64,000 bases of DNA from Flavobacterium gyeonganense (GTDB taxonomy: Bacteria; Bacteroidota; Bacteroidia; Flavobacteriales; Flavobacteriaceae). Shown piece by piece: positions 55,718-63,326 of the stretch. The stretch covers positions 1,798,001 to 1,862,000 of the forward strand of contig NZ_CP121112.1 in the NCBI RefSeq assembly GCF_029625295.1. The letters are read 5' to 3'. Below the pieces are notes generated by a model. It had not been told where the DNA came from. It saw only the letters and a list, made by a program, of their open reading frames with translations, and did no database searches. The position numbers and the translations under genes are program-made. Within the stretch, counting starts at the first letter, position 1, and each line of letters begins with the position of its first letter.

Positions 55718-56533
55718 ATGAGACATTTAATTTTATCATTCTGCTTTCTTCTAATTTTAGCTTGTAATAAAAAGGTTGAGACTAAAAAAAGCAACACAAA
55801 TGATTCTATCGTTGTCCATAACGAAGACGAAATGTATAAAGCACAAAATGGAAAGATCAAAGTCATTGATACTACTTGTATTAATGAACAAAAACGTGCT
55901 CTTAATGATATTAAAAACGGTAAAACTGTGTACTATTTCTTTAATGGAATGACTGAAATGTATCGTAGTAATAAAGAAATGGGGCAGATATTATCAAAAT
56001 ACAAAATAGAGATAGATTCAGCAATGACAAGTTGTATAGCCCCGCCCAAAGGATTTACAAGAAATTGCTACATTTCTATAATGAGAAATGAAATTGAAAA
56101 AAGACATGGAAAAAAATTTATTGATTCTATTAGAGTTTTAGCCGAGAAACAGTATGCCGAAAATCATCCAAATATCATTTTTGATTTTGAAGAATGTGAC
56201 ACAATTTCGAGGTATCCCGGCACGAAAAACTATAGAGACTTCTTCCATAAACCTGACATGGATTTTTCAAAAGTATTCAAGTATCCTATAGGTTATAAAT
56301 ACAAAACAGGGAAATATTTTTCAAGTACTGACGTAAGCTTTGTTTTGATGAAAAATGGTGAAATTAAAAACATTCAAACCGATGTCACTTTTCAAAATCC
56401 TGAAAACTTAAAATTTGAAAATTATTTCAGAAAAAAAGCTGAAGAATTTGTAAAAAACATAAAATGGATTTCTGCAACAAAAAAAGGAATTAAGGTAAAT
56501 AGTAAAGTGAATTTTATCTACTTCCATAAATAA
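55718..56533 (+). CDS. Orphan lipoprotein with TonB-C-like C-terminal domain
   Basis: A 271-residue lipoprotein (MRHLILSFCFLLILACNKK; lipobox LILAC, Cys16). The central part is charged and of no known family (NGKTVYYFFNGMTEMYRSNK). The last 80 residues (SSTDVSFVLMKNGEIKNIQT, then FVKNIKWISATKKGIKVNSK) resemble the TonB C-terminal fold found alone in many Bacteroidota lipoproteins. No transporter genes are near, so energy transduction is unlikely. Its stop is followed by ACTGCCTACAACA, an attC-like left box that IS copy 2 interrupts. Confidence 0.65.
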   Translation: MRHLILSFCFLLILACNKKVETKKSNTNDSIVVHNEDEMYKAQNGKIKVIDTTCINEQKRALNDIKNGKTVYYFFNGMTEMYRSNKEMGQILSKYKIEIDSAMTSCIAPPKGFTRNCYISIMRNEIEKRHGKKFIDSIRVLAEKQYAENHPNIIFDFEECDTISRYPGTKNYRDFFHKPDMDFSKVFKYPIGYKYKTGKYFSSTDVSFVLMKNGEIKNIQTDVTFQNPENLKFENYFRKKAEEFVKNIKWISATKKGIKVNSKVNFIYFHK

Positions 56534-56755
56534 AAACTGCCTACAACAGCTAGAGTTTCGTTGCGGCTGCAAGCCGAACAATGAAACTCCTGTTGAAGGG
56601 AACCGGAGTACCTGCCGTCAACACTATGGAGTTATCGTAAAGTTTTGAGAGAGAGTTACAAGAGGCAACTGAGCCTCTTTTTTTTGGAGTAGATTTTCAT
56701 TGGTTTTTCTCGTGTTTTCCTTCACCTTAGGACATAAGTTCCCTTACCCGTAAAA

Positions 56756-57865
56756 TTAACTTTCACGGGGAATTGGGTTTTGGCATCCGCCAAGATACCA
56801 AGCAGGTGGGCCTCGTTGGTCAAAAACCGCTATTGGGTGCAAATTGCCCGTTTTGCAACACGGACATTTGGGCAAAAATGTTTTTTTTGCTACTTTTTCC
56901 AAGACCTTTACTTGGAGTTTTGCTTGCAAAAGCTTTAGCTTCCCACGCTTCCAAGTGCTGCTCAAAAAGCCATAATGACGAATCTTGACAAAGCGTTTGG
57001 GCAAAATATGCAACGAAAACCGACGGATAAACTCGCCGTGGGTCAATGTCATTTGCTTTTTGACTCCCGCCACTCGGTAATCCTTGTAATCGAAAGTCAC
57101 GTTTTCGTTGTCAATGCTTTTGATTCGGTGGTTGCTGATGGCGATTTTATGGGTATATCTCCCCAGATACTCCACCACCGAATTGGGACTTCCAAAAGGC
57201 TTTTTGGTAAAAACTACCCAAGGCTTCTGCCATAAATGCTGCCGGATTTGCTCGTATTTTATGGGCTCTTTTGCTTTGAGTTTCTGGCAATATTTTGCCC
57301 TAAACACTTTCGATAAAGCTTTTACGGGAAACAAGAATTTGCCGTCCGTTCGGCTGTTTTTCCACTGTCCGTCTTTATCGATTCCTCCGCCAGGCACAAT
57401 ACAATGCAGGTGCGGATGAAGGCTCAACTGCTGTCCCCAGGTGTGCAAAACAGCAATCATTCCCAGTTGTATTTCTTTGGCTTTGCCAAATTTTTGAAGC
57501 GTTTCCCAAGTCGCTTCAAACAGGGTGTCATACACCATTTTTGGCTGATGCATTGCCAAGGAATTAATGCTGTCGGGCAAGGTAAAAACCACGTGGAAGT
57601 ATGGCACTGGCAAGAGTTCTGTACTTCGGGCTTCCATCCAATCCTCTCGCTTGTTACCCTGACATTTGGGACAATGTCTGTTCCTGCAAGAGTTGTAACT
57701 AATGGTCAGATTTCCACATTCATCACACCCATCGATATGACCGCCCAAATCGGCCGTTCGACATTTTTTGATGGCAGAAAGCGTGTGCAGTTGCCAAGTA
57801 TTCAAGCCGTAGTTTTCGATTTTTGAGGCAATATTTCGCAGTACATCGGCTACTTCCGGTGGCAT
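56756..57865 (-). CDS. IS91 family HUH transposase (IS copy 2)
   Basis: Identical at protein level to the transposase of copy 1: zinc finger CDECG..CPKC, HUH motif HPHLHCIV and Tyr motif EYLGRYTHK, 369 residues, overlapping the recombinase gene by 16 bp. Complete sequence conservation indicates very recent duplication. Confidence 0.93.
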   Translation of the reverse strand: MPPEVADVLRNIASKIENYGLNTWQLHTLSAIKKCRTADLGGHIDGCDECGNLTISYNSCRNRHCPKCQGNKREDWMEARSTELLPVPYFHVVFTLPDSINSLAMHQPKMVYDTLFEATWETLQKFGKAKEIQLGMIAVLHTWGQQLSLHPHLHCIVPGGGIDKDGQWKNSRTDGKFLFPVKALSKVFRAKYCQKLKAKEPIKYEQIRQHLWQKPWVVFTKKPFGSPNSVVEYLGRYTHKIAISNHRIKSIDNENVTFDYKDYRVAGVKKQMTLTHGEFIRRFSLHILPKRFVKIRHYGFLSSTWKRGKLKLLQAKLQVKVLEKVAKKTFLPKCPCCKTGNLHPIAVFDQRGPPAWYLGGCQNPIPRES

Positions 57866-58683
57866 TTCTCGAAAAGGGTATCCAGTGGACTAAAGATGCG
57901 TTGGCTCTCGAGTTGGGCAATCTGTAAATACTCCAAAGTGGTTTCTAGGTTTTGGTGTCCTAAAAGGTCTTTGAGGGTTATAATATCCATGCCATCTTCG
58001 AGTAAATGCGTGGCATAACTATGCCGAAGTGTGTGCGTGTGAACCTCTTTTTTGACACCAGATGCCTTGGCCACTTGCCTCACTACCCATTGCACGCCTC
58101 GTTGCGAATACCGATTGTCAAAATCACCTCCTGCTCCATTAGGCAAAGGTTGCCCATTAAAAAGGTAATCTTGTGGTTTTTCGGCTTCGATATATTTTTT
58201 GAGCCCTCGTATTAAATGAACCGATAAAGGAACATAGCGGTCTTTTTTGCCTTTGCCTTGCACTACTTTGAGTTGCTTTCTATCGAAATCTAAATCTTGT
58301 AATCGTACAGAACGTGCTTCCATACAACGCAATCCGCAACCATAAAGCAATCCAATAAGAATGCGATGTTTGAGTAATTTAGCCCCTTGAAGCATGCCCC
58401 AAACTTCTTCTTTACTCAAAACAACGGGTAGTTTTTTCTCGTGTTTTATGGACGGTAAACCCAAGTACTCATAAGGCAAGCCTTCTGATTTTAGAAGAAA
58501 GCGAAGACCATAAACACAATGTTTGAAATAAGTTTGTGAAGGGGTTTTGGACTTTTTCTGCTGGTAAAACAAGTAATCTTGTACTTGTTCAGGATCTAAA
58601 TCCGTTGGGATTTTCCCAAAATACAATGATATAGAAGCAACATGTCGAGAATAATTATTAAAAGTACTTTGACTTCTGCCCAA
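57850..58683 (-). CDS. Tyrosine recombinase of the IS91-type element (IS copy 2)
   Basis: Identical to the recombinase of copy 1, with Arg, His-x-x-Arg, His and Tyr catalytic residues intact. The same A8 tract (plus-strand T8 at 58787-58794) separates an upstream ATG at 58802 from the open frame. Since both copies share it, the tract length is either real or affected by the same systematic error. Confidence 0.88.
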   Translation of the reverse strand: MGRSQSTFNNYSRHVASISLYFGKIPTDLDPEQVQDYLFYQQKKSKTPSQTYFKHCVYGLRFLLKSEGLPYEYLGLPSIKHEKKLPVVLSKEEVWGMLQGAKLLKHRILIGLLYGCGLRCMEARSVRLQDLDFDRKQLKVVQGKGKKDRYVPLSVHLIRGLKKYIEAEKPQDYLFNGQPLPNGAGGDFDNRYSQRGVQWVVRQVAKASGVKKEVHTHTLRHSYATHLLEDGMDIITLKDLLGHQNLETTLEYLQIAQLESQRIFSPLDTLFEKCHRK

Positions 58684-59029
58684 TACCGAAATAGTACGTT
58701 CAAAACGATTGATGAGTTCCTCAAATCCTGGAACTTCTCGTTTAGCCTGGTTGAGAATTTTGTTTTCTCTTAATTCTTCAACATTCTTTTTTTTGTAGTC
58801 ATATCTTACCGAATTTAATTATATTCGTAAGGTACAAAATCACGGTAAGTGCTACCGAAGGTTTAGTTCAACAGGCGTTTGGTGAGATTGCAAATTTTGT
58901 AGTAAATTCACGTTTACATTTCGCAAGAAATTTTATCTTAACCGAAAGAACTCGATTACGAAGTTCGGAACCAAGCGCCAGAACGTTATAAGCAAGCAAA
59001 ACTCAGACTCGAATTAGAACTAGTAAATT

Positions 59030-59566
59030 ATGCAACAAAGCAATAAATATAGCGGACTTTCTTGGATGACTGAAGAATTAAAAAGTCAATTGATACTTAG
59101 AGATAAAATTGTTTTAGAGCAAGATTTTGATTCACTCTTTCAATTAAAGGACAATTCAGATTTTTCTATAGCGTTACACGAAATTCTAATAAATAAAAAC
59201 GAAAAATCTCCTGAAAAACTTAACTCAATTGAACTGAATTTATTTCTTTGTATGCATATAGAAAACGCAGGACAGGCTGATTCTATTCTCAGTTTTTTGC
59301 AAGAATGGTATCCACAATATTCTAAAGAAGTTGTAAATGCATTAAATGAGATTGGAGCTGTAAAATCTTCTGAAATAATTAGACAAGCAGTCGAACTATT
59401 ACCAAAAAATGGTAGTTGGTTTTTCGATAGTTCAGATGAAAAAACTGAAAGTTTGATGGAAAAAATGGATAGAGAATTTTCAAGCTATCCTGATGGATTA
59501 TTAAAAGATTTGTATAGAAATTATGCAGAGAATAATAAAAGTAAAATTTTAATTAACCGAACATAA
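59030..59566 (+). CDS. DUF4375 (DMP19-like) domain protein, cassette-like gene
   Basis: A 178-residue soluble helical protein starting MQQSNKYSGLSWMTEELKSQ. The middle fits the DUF4375/DMP19 pattern: NSIELNLFLCMHIENAGQAD, LQEWYPQYSKEVVNALNEIG, SEIIRQAVELLP, and an acidic YPDGLLKDLYRNYAENN. In Neisseria, DMP19 acts as a DNA mimic; most members are of unknown function. The gene is bounded by attC-like sites (GTTATAA at 58986 and CCTGCCTATAGCAGC after the stop). No ribosome-binding site stands out. Family assignment is by pattern memory, moderately sure. Confidence 0.65.
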   Translation: MQQSNKYSGLSWMTEELKSQLILRDKIVLEQDFDSLFQLKDNSDFSIALHEILINKNEKSPEKLNSIELNLFLCMHIENAGQADSILSFLQEWYPQYSKEVVNALNEIGAVKSSEIIRQAVELLPKNGSWFFDSSDEKTESLMEKMDREFSSYPDGLLKDLYRNYAENNKSKILINRT

Positions 59567-59570
59567 ATTA

Positions 59571-59733
59571 CCTGCCTATAGCAGCTGCAACTGATTTGGG
59601 CAATTGGCTCAATCGGAAGATGGTTTGGTATTTGGGATGATTTGCTTCGCCTGTTCGCTATCGCTCGGGTGGCAAATCCGAAAATAGGGCTTTAATTTAA
59701 TCCCAAACCCGCTGTAGTGCCAGAACGTTAGGT
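59571..59733 (+). other. attC-like site 4
   Basis: It starts CCTGCCTATAGCAGC (59571-59585) and ends at the perfect R' core GTTAGGT (59727-59733). The outer arms GCAGCTGCAACTGATTTGGG and CCCAAACCCGCTGTAGTGCC are imperfect complements. The inner arms GATTTGC and GCAAATC close a further stem. About 163 bp with long imperfect symmetry is what integron attC sites show. It joins the DUF4375 gene to the next pair. Confidence 0.7.
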
Positions 59734-59752
59734 ACATGCTAAAAGAACTTAA

Positions 59753-60184
59753 GTGAAAAAAGACATCTCTATTCAAAATATAACAATTGCGTCGATAAAA
59801 CGTTCTGCGATGGATATTGATACTTGGGAATATTCTAAAATTTCAGCAGAAACTGAAAATAAGTATATTGACTTTGAATTGGATAAAAATGAGCTTCCAA
59901 TCTTCGAAATAAAAAGCCAAACTAAACATACTTTAATAACAACTCGTCAAATTTTAGAGGTAGAAAATAACATTCTTAAATCAATAGATTTTGAATCAAT
60001 TGATGATGTTATTTTTGGAGATTTTAAAGGCACTGTAAATAAACCAAAATTATCAATCTTTAGAATTATTGATATTTACGGAGAACAAATTGATTTTCAA
60101 ATGGAAACAGGAAAAGCTTCAATCGGATTAATTAAAAGTGTAAATACTGTTATAAATTTAAAAAGGGAATCTTTACATGAATAG
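59753..60184 (+). CDS. Orphan hypothetical protein, 143 aa (GTG start)
   Basis: A soluble, beta-rich 143-residue protein beginning at a GTG (MKKDISIQNITIASIKRSAM). The second half (SIDDVIFGDFKGTVNKPKLS, IDFQMETGKASIGLIKSVNT) has alternating hydrophobics like a PH-type barrel, but I recognise no family. The GTG lies 20 bp after the GTTAGGT box of site 4. It overlaps the next small gene by 8 bp, so this cassette-like unit holds two genes. GTG choice is inferred; no ATG gives the full frame. Confidence 0.6.
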   Translation: MKKDISIQNITIASIKRSAMDIDTWEYSKISAETENKYIDFELDKNELPIFEIKSQTKHTLITTRQILEVENNILKSIDFESIDDVIFGDFKGTVNKPKLSIFRIIDIYGEQIDFQMETGKASIGLIKSVNTVINLKRESLHE

Positions 60185-60383
60185 TAAAACTCAAAAATGT
60201 GACGAATGTAAAAGTCTTTATTTTTCAGAATCATCAGAAATGACCTCTTTATGTCCTGAATGCTCATTTTATTTGTATGGAAAGAAAAATTGTGAGCACA
60301 AATTTGAAAATGACAGATGCATAAACTGTTATTGGAATGGAAAATCATCCAAATATGTTAATGATTTAAAAAGCGATAAATAG
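60177..60383 (+). CDS. Small zinc-ribbon-like protein, 68 aa
   Basis: A 68-residue protein with seven Cys: CDECKSL, LCPECSF, NCEHKFE and CINCYW. This is a pattern of paired C-x-x-C knuckles that should bind one or two zinc ions. It overlaps the preceding gene by 8 bp (start ATG inside its last codons) and ends 5 bp before attC-like site 5. Its function is unknown. The coupling suggests a complex with the upstream protein. Confidence 0.65.
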   Translation: MNSKTQKCDECKSLYFSESSEMTSLCPECSFYLYGKKNCEHKFENDRCINCYWNGKSSKYVNDLKSDK

Positions 60384-60388
60384 CCTGT

Positions 60389-60520
60389 ACCTAACAGCCA
60401 CTACAACGGATTTGGGCATTTGGTTTAATGGAAAGTTGGTTTTATACCTGAATGATTTGTCAAATCCGAAAATAGGGCTTAATTTAGTCCCAAACCCATT
60501 GTAGTACCAGAACGTTGGCA
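60389..60520 (+). other. attC-like site 5
   Basis: It starts at a perfect R'' core ACCTAAC (60389-60395) and ends GTTGGCA (60514-60520). Outer arms AGCCACTACAACGGATTTGGG and CCCAAACCCATTGTAGTACC pair imperfectly; the inner TTTGTCAAATCCGAAAATAG block is shared with site 4. Sites 4 and 5 are clearly related to each other in sequence. Confidence 0.7.
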
Positions 60521-60528
60521 GTAATTTT

Positions 60529-61032
60529 ATGGAAAATCATACTTCATTCAAAATAAATACAAAATCGGAGTTTAAAGCACTTCAGGATTTAATCTTTGTG
60601 ACTATTATATGGGTACCTCTTTGCCTCATTTTTGTATTTGTTTTTCCTTCAATTGCTATATTTTTAGGATTGCTTATTTTCTATCTAATCTTATATTTCA
60701 TCCCAACAATATATTTACATTCAAATTATGAGAAATACAATAAAGGTAAAAATGTCGTAATTAACTCCTCAGAAATTATTTTCGATGGAGATTACATATA
60801 CAAAGATTCAATCAAAACAATAAACGCAATTGGCTGTCCTTCTACGTTAGGAATAAGTCACTATAGCAGACTTGCACATATGACTGGATATTATTATATA
60901 GAGGTTGTTACAAATAATAGTCAAACGGTGATTCTGACTTCATTACTTGACAAAAATATCCTCAAAATAATTAAAGAAAATTTCCCTGATGTAACAATAA
61001 ATTTGAATTCACAATTTTATCCAATAATTTAA
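60529..61032 (+). CDS. Orphan membrane protein, 167 aa, YcxB/PH-like
   Basis: A 167-residue protein with two adjacent membrane helices (about 21-65: FVTIIWVPLCLIFVFVFPSI and LGLLIFYLILYFIPTIYLHS) followed by a soluble beta-rich domain (VVINSSEIIFDGDYIYKDSI, YYIEVVTNNSQTVILTSLLD). The layout recalls YcxB- or PH-type small membrane proteins, but no sure family. The ATG lies 8 bp after the GTTGGCA box of site 5, a typical cassette distance. Site 6 follows the stop. Confidence 0.65.
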   Translation: MENHTSFKINTKSEFKALQDLIFVTIIWVPLCLIFVFVFPSIAIFLGLLIFYLILYFIPTIYLHSNYEKYNKGKNVVINSSEIIFDGDYIYKDSIKTINAIGCPSTLGISHYSRLAHMTGYYYIEVVTNNSQTVILTSLLDKNILKIIKENFPDVTINLNSQFYPII

Positions 61033-61039
61033 AAAAACT

Positions 61040-61139
61040 ACAGCTAACCGCCATGGCAGTGGCCTTAGTTAATACAAACATATACACCTAAATTTCGGTA
61101 GATATACGAATGCTTGTATCGTATATAAACAAGTTAGCG
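61040..61139 (+). other. attC-like site 6 with covarying hairpin
   Basis: It opens with CAGCTAACCGCC, a GCCA/TGGC mini-stem, then ATACAAACATATACACCTAA. The hairpin ATATACGA (61102-61109)/TCGTATAT (61119-61126) follows, ending at GTTAGCG (61133-61139). The hairpin matches that at 51428-51452 with a compensated base-pair change. Confidence 0.6.
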
Positions 61140-61388
61140 CTTATAACTTCAAAAATCAGAATCTTGACGAAAATATTCAGATACTTAAAACATATAAGTA
61201 GAAGTTCTAATTTAATGTAAAAAAGCATTTTATATTAGATTAGCTTTTTCAAAATAAAAAATACTCAAGATACACGTCTCGCACAATTTGCAAATTTAGG
61301 AGATTAACCTGTTTTATACTATTTTAGTAAAAACGAGAATATTCACCTCCATAAGATGCTAACTGAGCGAGATGCTGAAATAGTAGTA
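61140..61388. other. Non-coding remnant after site 6
   Basis: About 250 bp with no credible open frame on either strand. The only structure seen is GTCTCGC facing GCGAGAT (61278-61284 and about 61367-61373). It may be the remains of a decayed cassette or the 3' region of the azoreductase gene. Confidence 0.4.
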
Positions 61389-62009
61389 TTAATTTGGAAA
61401 CCATCTGTCAATCAAAGTTTTTATTTCCAATTTTGCATTTTCAAGAATTGAATTTAATTGGTCTCTATTTTGGTCAACCCCAAAAGCTGAAATCTGTTCT
61501 GAAGAGATACCCATAAAATCAAAATTTTGTTTTAGTGTAGATGAAGCAAATTCCTTGATGGTACCGGAATTATTATAATCGAATCCACTGACTACTATTG
61601 ATAAAGCTTTTTTATCTTTACAAAGACCACTAAAGCCTGTTTCAGGGCTAAAAGAAAATGTCTTATCACTAACGACAATAGCATCTATCCAGGCCTTTAC
61701 TGTTGCTGGCATTGTAAAATTGTAAATTGGAAAAGCCAATACAATATGATCAGCAGCAATAACTTCCTCTATAAGTTTGTGATGATTAGACAGCGTTAAG
61801 AGTTCTGTTTCCGAAAACTCTCTTTTACCCATGTTCCATTCCATTATTAAATTCAAATTTTTTTCTAATAATAATTCTGGCGGCGTTTCAGTTAAATTTA
61901 AATGTTTAATTTCTGTTTTTCCTTTTGCCAGTTCCACAAATTCATTAAATAAAATTTTTGTGTATGAGCCATTTCTAGGGGTGTAATTTATTACTAATGT
62001 TTTTGTCAT
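61389..62009 (-). CDS. FMN-dependent NAD(P)H oxidoreductase, azoreductase/quinone reductase type
   Basis: Flavodoxin-fold oxidoreductase of 206 residues, cytoplasmic, reducing quinones, azo or nitro compounds with NAD(P)H. It starts MTKTLVINYTPRNGSYTKIL, where the usual SPR phosphate loop is TPRNGSYT. The FMN-site motif LAFPIYNFTMPATVKAWIDA (about 92-111) is strong, and VSGFDYNN follows later. It is divergent from a LysR gene 80 bp away, the classic layout in which the regulator controls the reductase in response to electrophiles. Physiological substrate unknown. Confidence 0.82.
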   Translation of the reverse strand: MTKTLVINYTPRNGSYTKILFNEFVELAKGKTEIKHLNLTETPPELLLEKNLNLIMEWNMGKREFSETELLTLSNHHKLIEEVIAADHIVLAFPIYNFTMPATVKAWIDAIVVSDKTFSFSPETGFSGLCKDKKALSIVVSGFDYNNSGTIKEFASSTLKQNFDFMGISSEQISAFGVDQNRDQLNSILENAKLEIKTLIDRWFPN

Positions 62010-62025
62010 TTGTTCTATTTTTTTA

Positions 62026-62033
62026 CAAATATA
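62026..62033 (-). promoter_or_regulatory. Probable -7 box (TATATTTG) for the azoreductase gene
   Basis: The plus strand reads CAAATATA, that is TATATTTG on the minus strand, 17 bp before the azoreductase ATG and inside the 80-bp divergent spacer. No -33 box at standard spacing was found. A LysR site would be expected in the same spacer. Confidence 0.45.
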
Positions 62034-62089
62034 GAGTCAACACATTAATAATTTTAATTATTTTTGTTTACCTATTTATAATATATGTT

Positions 62090-62983
62090 ATGATTAATTT
62101 GGAATGGCTGCGAACATTCAGCGCTATATATGAATGCAAGAATATAACAGAAGCATCAATCAAATTAAATATGACCCAGCCTGGAGTTAGCAAACATTTA
62201 TCTGCCCTGGAAAGCCATATTGGAAAAAAACTATTTGAAAGAACTACCCGGAAATTAGCACCTACCGAATATGGAAAATTTTTATATTCACAAATCAACA
62301 ATCCATTAAGTGAATTAGAAAAAGTAGAATATTATTCAGGTCAAAGAGCAAAAAAACAACGATCTGCCATAACAATTGGCTGTACTACAGACTTTTTCAG
62401 GAAAGAGTTAATACATCATATTTATACTTTTGACATGTATATAGTGATCCAATTTGGAAATGAAAAAGAATTGATCGAAGCTCTTGAAATGGAAAAAATT
62501 CAATTATTGGTCGGAATAAAAAAACACGATACTTACGACCATCAATTCACATACCTAAAGAATGAAGAGTTAGAATTAATTTGCTCCAATTCTATTGTTA
62601 TTCCGGAGAATATTGAAAAAAATGATACGCAATTCATCACATGGCTTCAAAAACAAACCTGGTTTACCTATGACAATAACCAAAATGATATAAAAAAATT
62701 CTGGGATTCCAGATTTAATACTAGTCCCAGAATAGTCCCAAGATATATTTTACCCTCTTATCTGGACATAATAGAAGCTTTAAAAAATAATAGCGGATTT
62801 AGTATAGTTCCTAAACATTTATGTGATGAAGAGTTAGACAAAAATTTAATTAAAACACCCATTAAATCTTCTAAAATAATAGAGCAAAAACTATTTTATT
62901 CATTCAAGCTGAAGAATAACAACCTGAAAGAAATTAACCTTTTTATAGAGAAGATGGAAAAAACTAATTTACCACCTAATTAA
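62090..62983 (+). CDS. LysR family transcriptional regulator
   Basis: A 297-residue regulator: N-terminal winged helix MINLEWLRTFSAIYECKNIT, ASIKLNMTQPGVSKHLSALE and GKKLFERTTRKLAPTEYGKF, a linker helix, and a co-inducer domain of the periplasmic-binding fold (about 90-290). The ATG at 62090 was preferred over 61997 because the longer form adds a hydrophobic, non-family leader through the promoter. Divergent from the azoreductase gene, which it most likely controls, with a quinone or aromatic compound as a plausible inducer. Confidence 0.88.
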   Translation: MINLEWLRTFSAIYECKNITEASIKLNMTQPGVSKHLSALESHIGKKLFERTTRKLAPTEYGKFLYSQINNPLSELEKVEYYSGQRAKKQRSAITIGCTTDFFRKELIHHIYTFDMYIVIQFGNEKELIEALEMEKIQLLVGIKKHDTYDHQFTYLKNEELELICSNSIVIPENIEKNDTQFITWLQKQTWFTYDNNQNDIKKFWDSRFNTSPRIVPRYILPSYLDIIEALKNNSGFSIVPKHLCDEELDKNLIKTPIKSSKIIEQKLFYSFKLKNNNLKEINLFIEKMEKTNLPPN

Positions 62984-63041
62984 ATTAGTTTTTAAGAACA
63001 CAACTGAATTAGTATGAATATTAGCAACCCCATCTGGCGCT

Positions 63042-63262
63042 CATTTTAGCATGAAACGATAATCATTTGGGCGTGCCACCATCCCGGCAAGAGGCCCAAC
63101 ATGCTTTGCGGTTATTCGTCCTCTTACCGGCATGCTGTCAGGCTGTCCGCGTTACTTCGGTAACCTGCTCCCATCCTTCACGCGGGCACAAGAACATTTT
63201 TGTAAGTTTGAGGTTGTTATTTTTTTATATTTGGAAGAAGTAAAAACTTCGTGTATGCATCC
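63042..63262. repeat. Right boundary direct repeat of the accessory region
   Basis: It matches 51247-51416 in blocks: CATTTTAGCATGAAACGATAA, TTTGGGCGTG, TTACTTCGGTAACCTGCTCC, CATCCTTCACGCGGGCACAA and TAAAAACTTCGTGTAT. Its first codons spell HFSMKR-stop, the end of a gliding-motility type C-terminal domain, yet no such gene precedes it: a 3'-end remnant. The 343-bp gap from 62984 to 63326 holds only this repeat and short flanks. Confidence 0.8.
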
Positions 63263-63326
63263 AGTTTTAGTAGTTTGTTACTATTTTGTTACGGACATAC
63301 GTTAATTAGCTATAATTCAAATCAAC

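Larger units (their letters stand above)
56545..58873 (-). mobile_element. IS91-type element with tyrosine recombinase, copy 2 (2329 bp)
   Basis: Same orientation, length and gene content as copy 1 at 51969-54297; the encoded proteins are identical and no base difference was noticed on reading. The left flank is CTGCCTAC and the right flank GGCGTTTGG. It carries the same 50-base terminal hairpin (56545-56594) and internal terminator (56661-56685). The two direct copies bracket 2247 bp with two cargo genes, so recombination between them could delete or amplify the segment. Confidence 0.88.
56537..58992 (+). other. attC-like site 3, split by IS copy 2
   Basis: The left part ACTGCCTACAACA (56536-56548) and the right part GGCGTTTGGT (58874-58883) ... 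ACCAAGCGCC .. GTTATAA (58986-58992) fit one imperfect inverted repeat when the 2329-bp IS is removed. The inner arms GGCGTTTGGT and ACCAAGCGCC pair with a single G-T mismatch. The site joins the lipoprotein gene to the DUF4375 gene. Confidence 0.6.

Noticed and set aside
51969..58873. A classic composite transposon with terminal inverted repeats and target duplications.
   Set aside because: The two elements are direct, lack terminal inverted repeats and belong to an HUH family that does not make ordinary target duplications; only a shared AACA is seen.
61997..62089. A longer N-terminus for the LysR regulator.
   Set aside because: It adds a hydrophobic leader through the divergent promoter; family similarity begins at MINLEWL.
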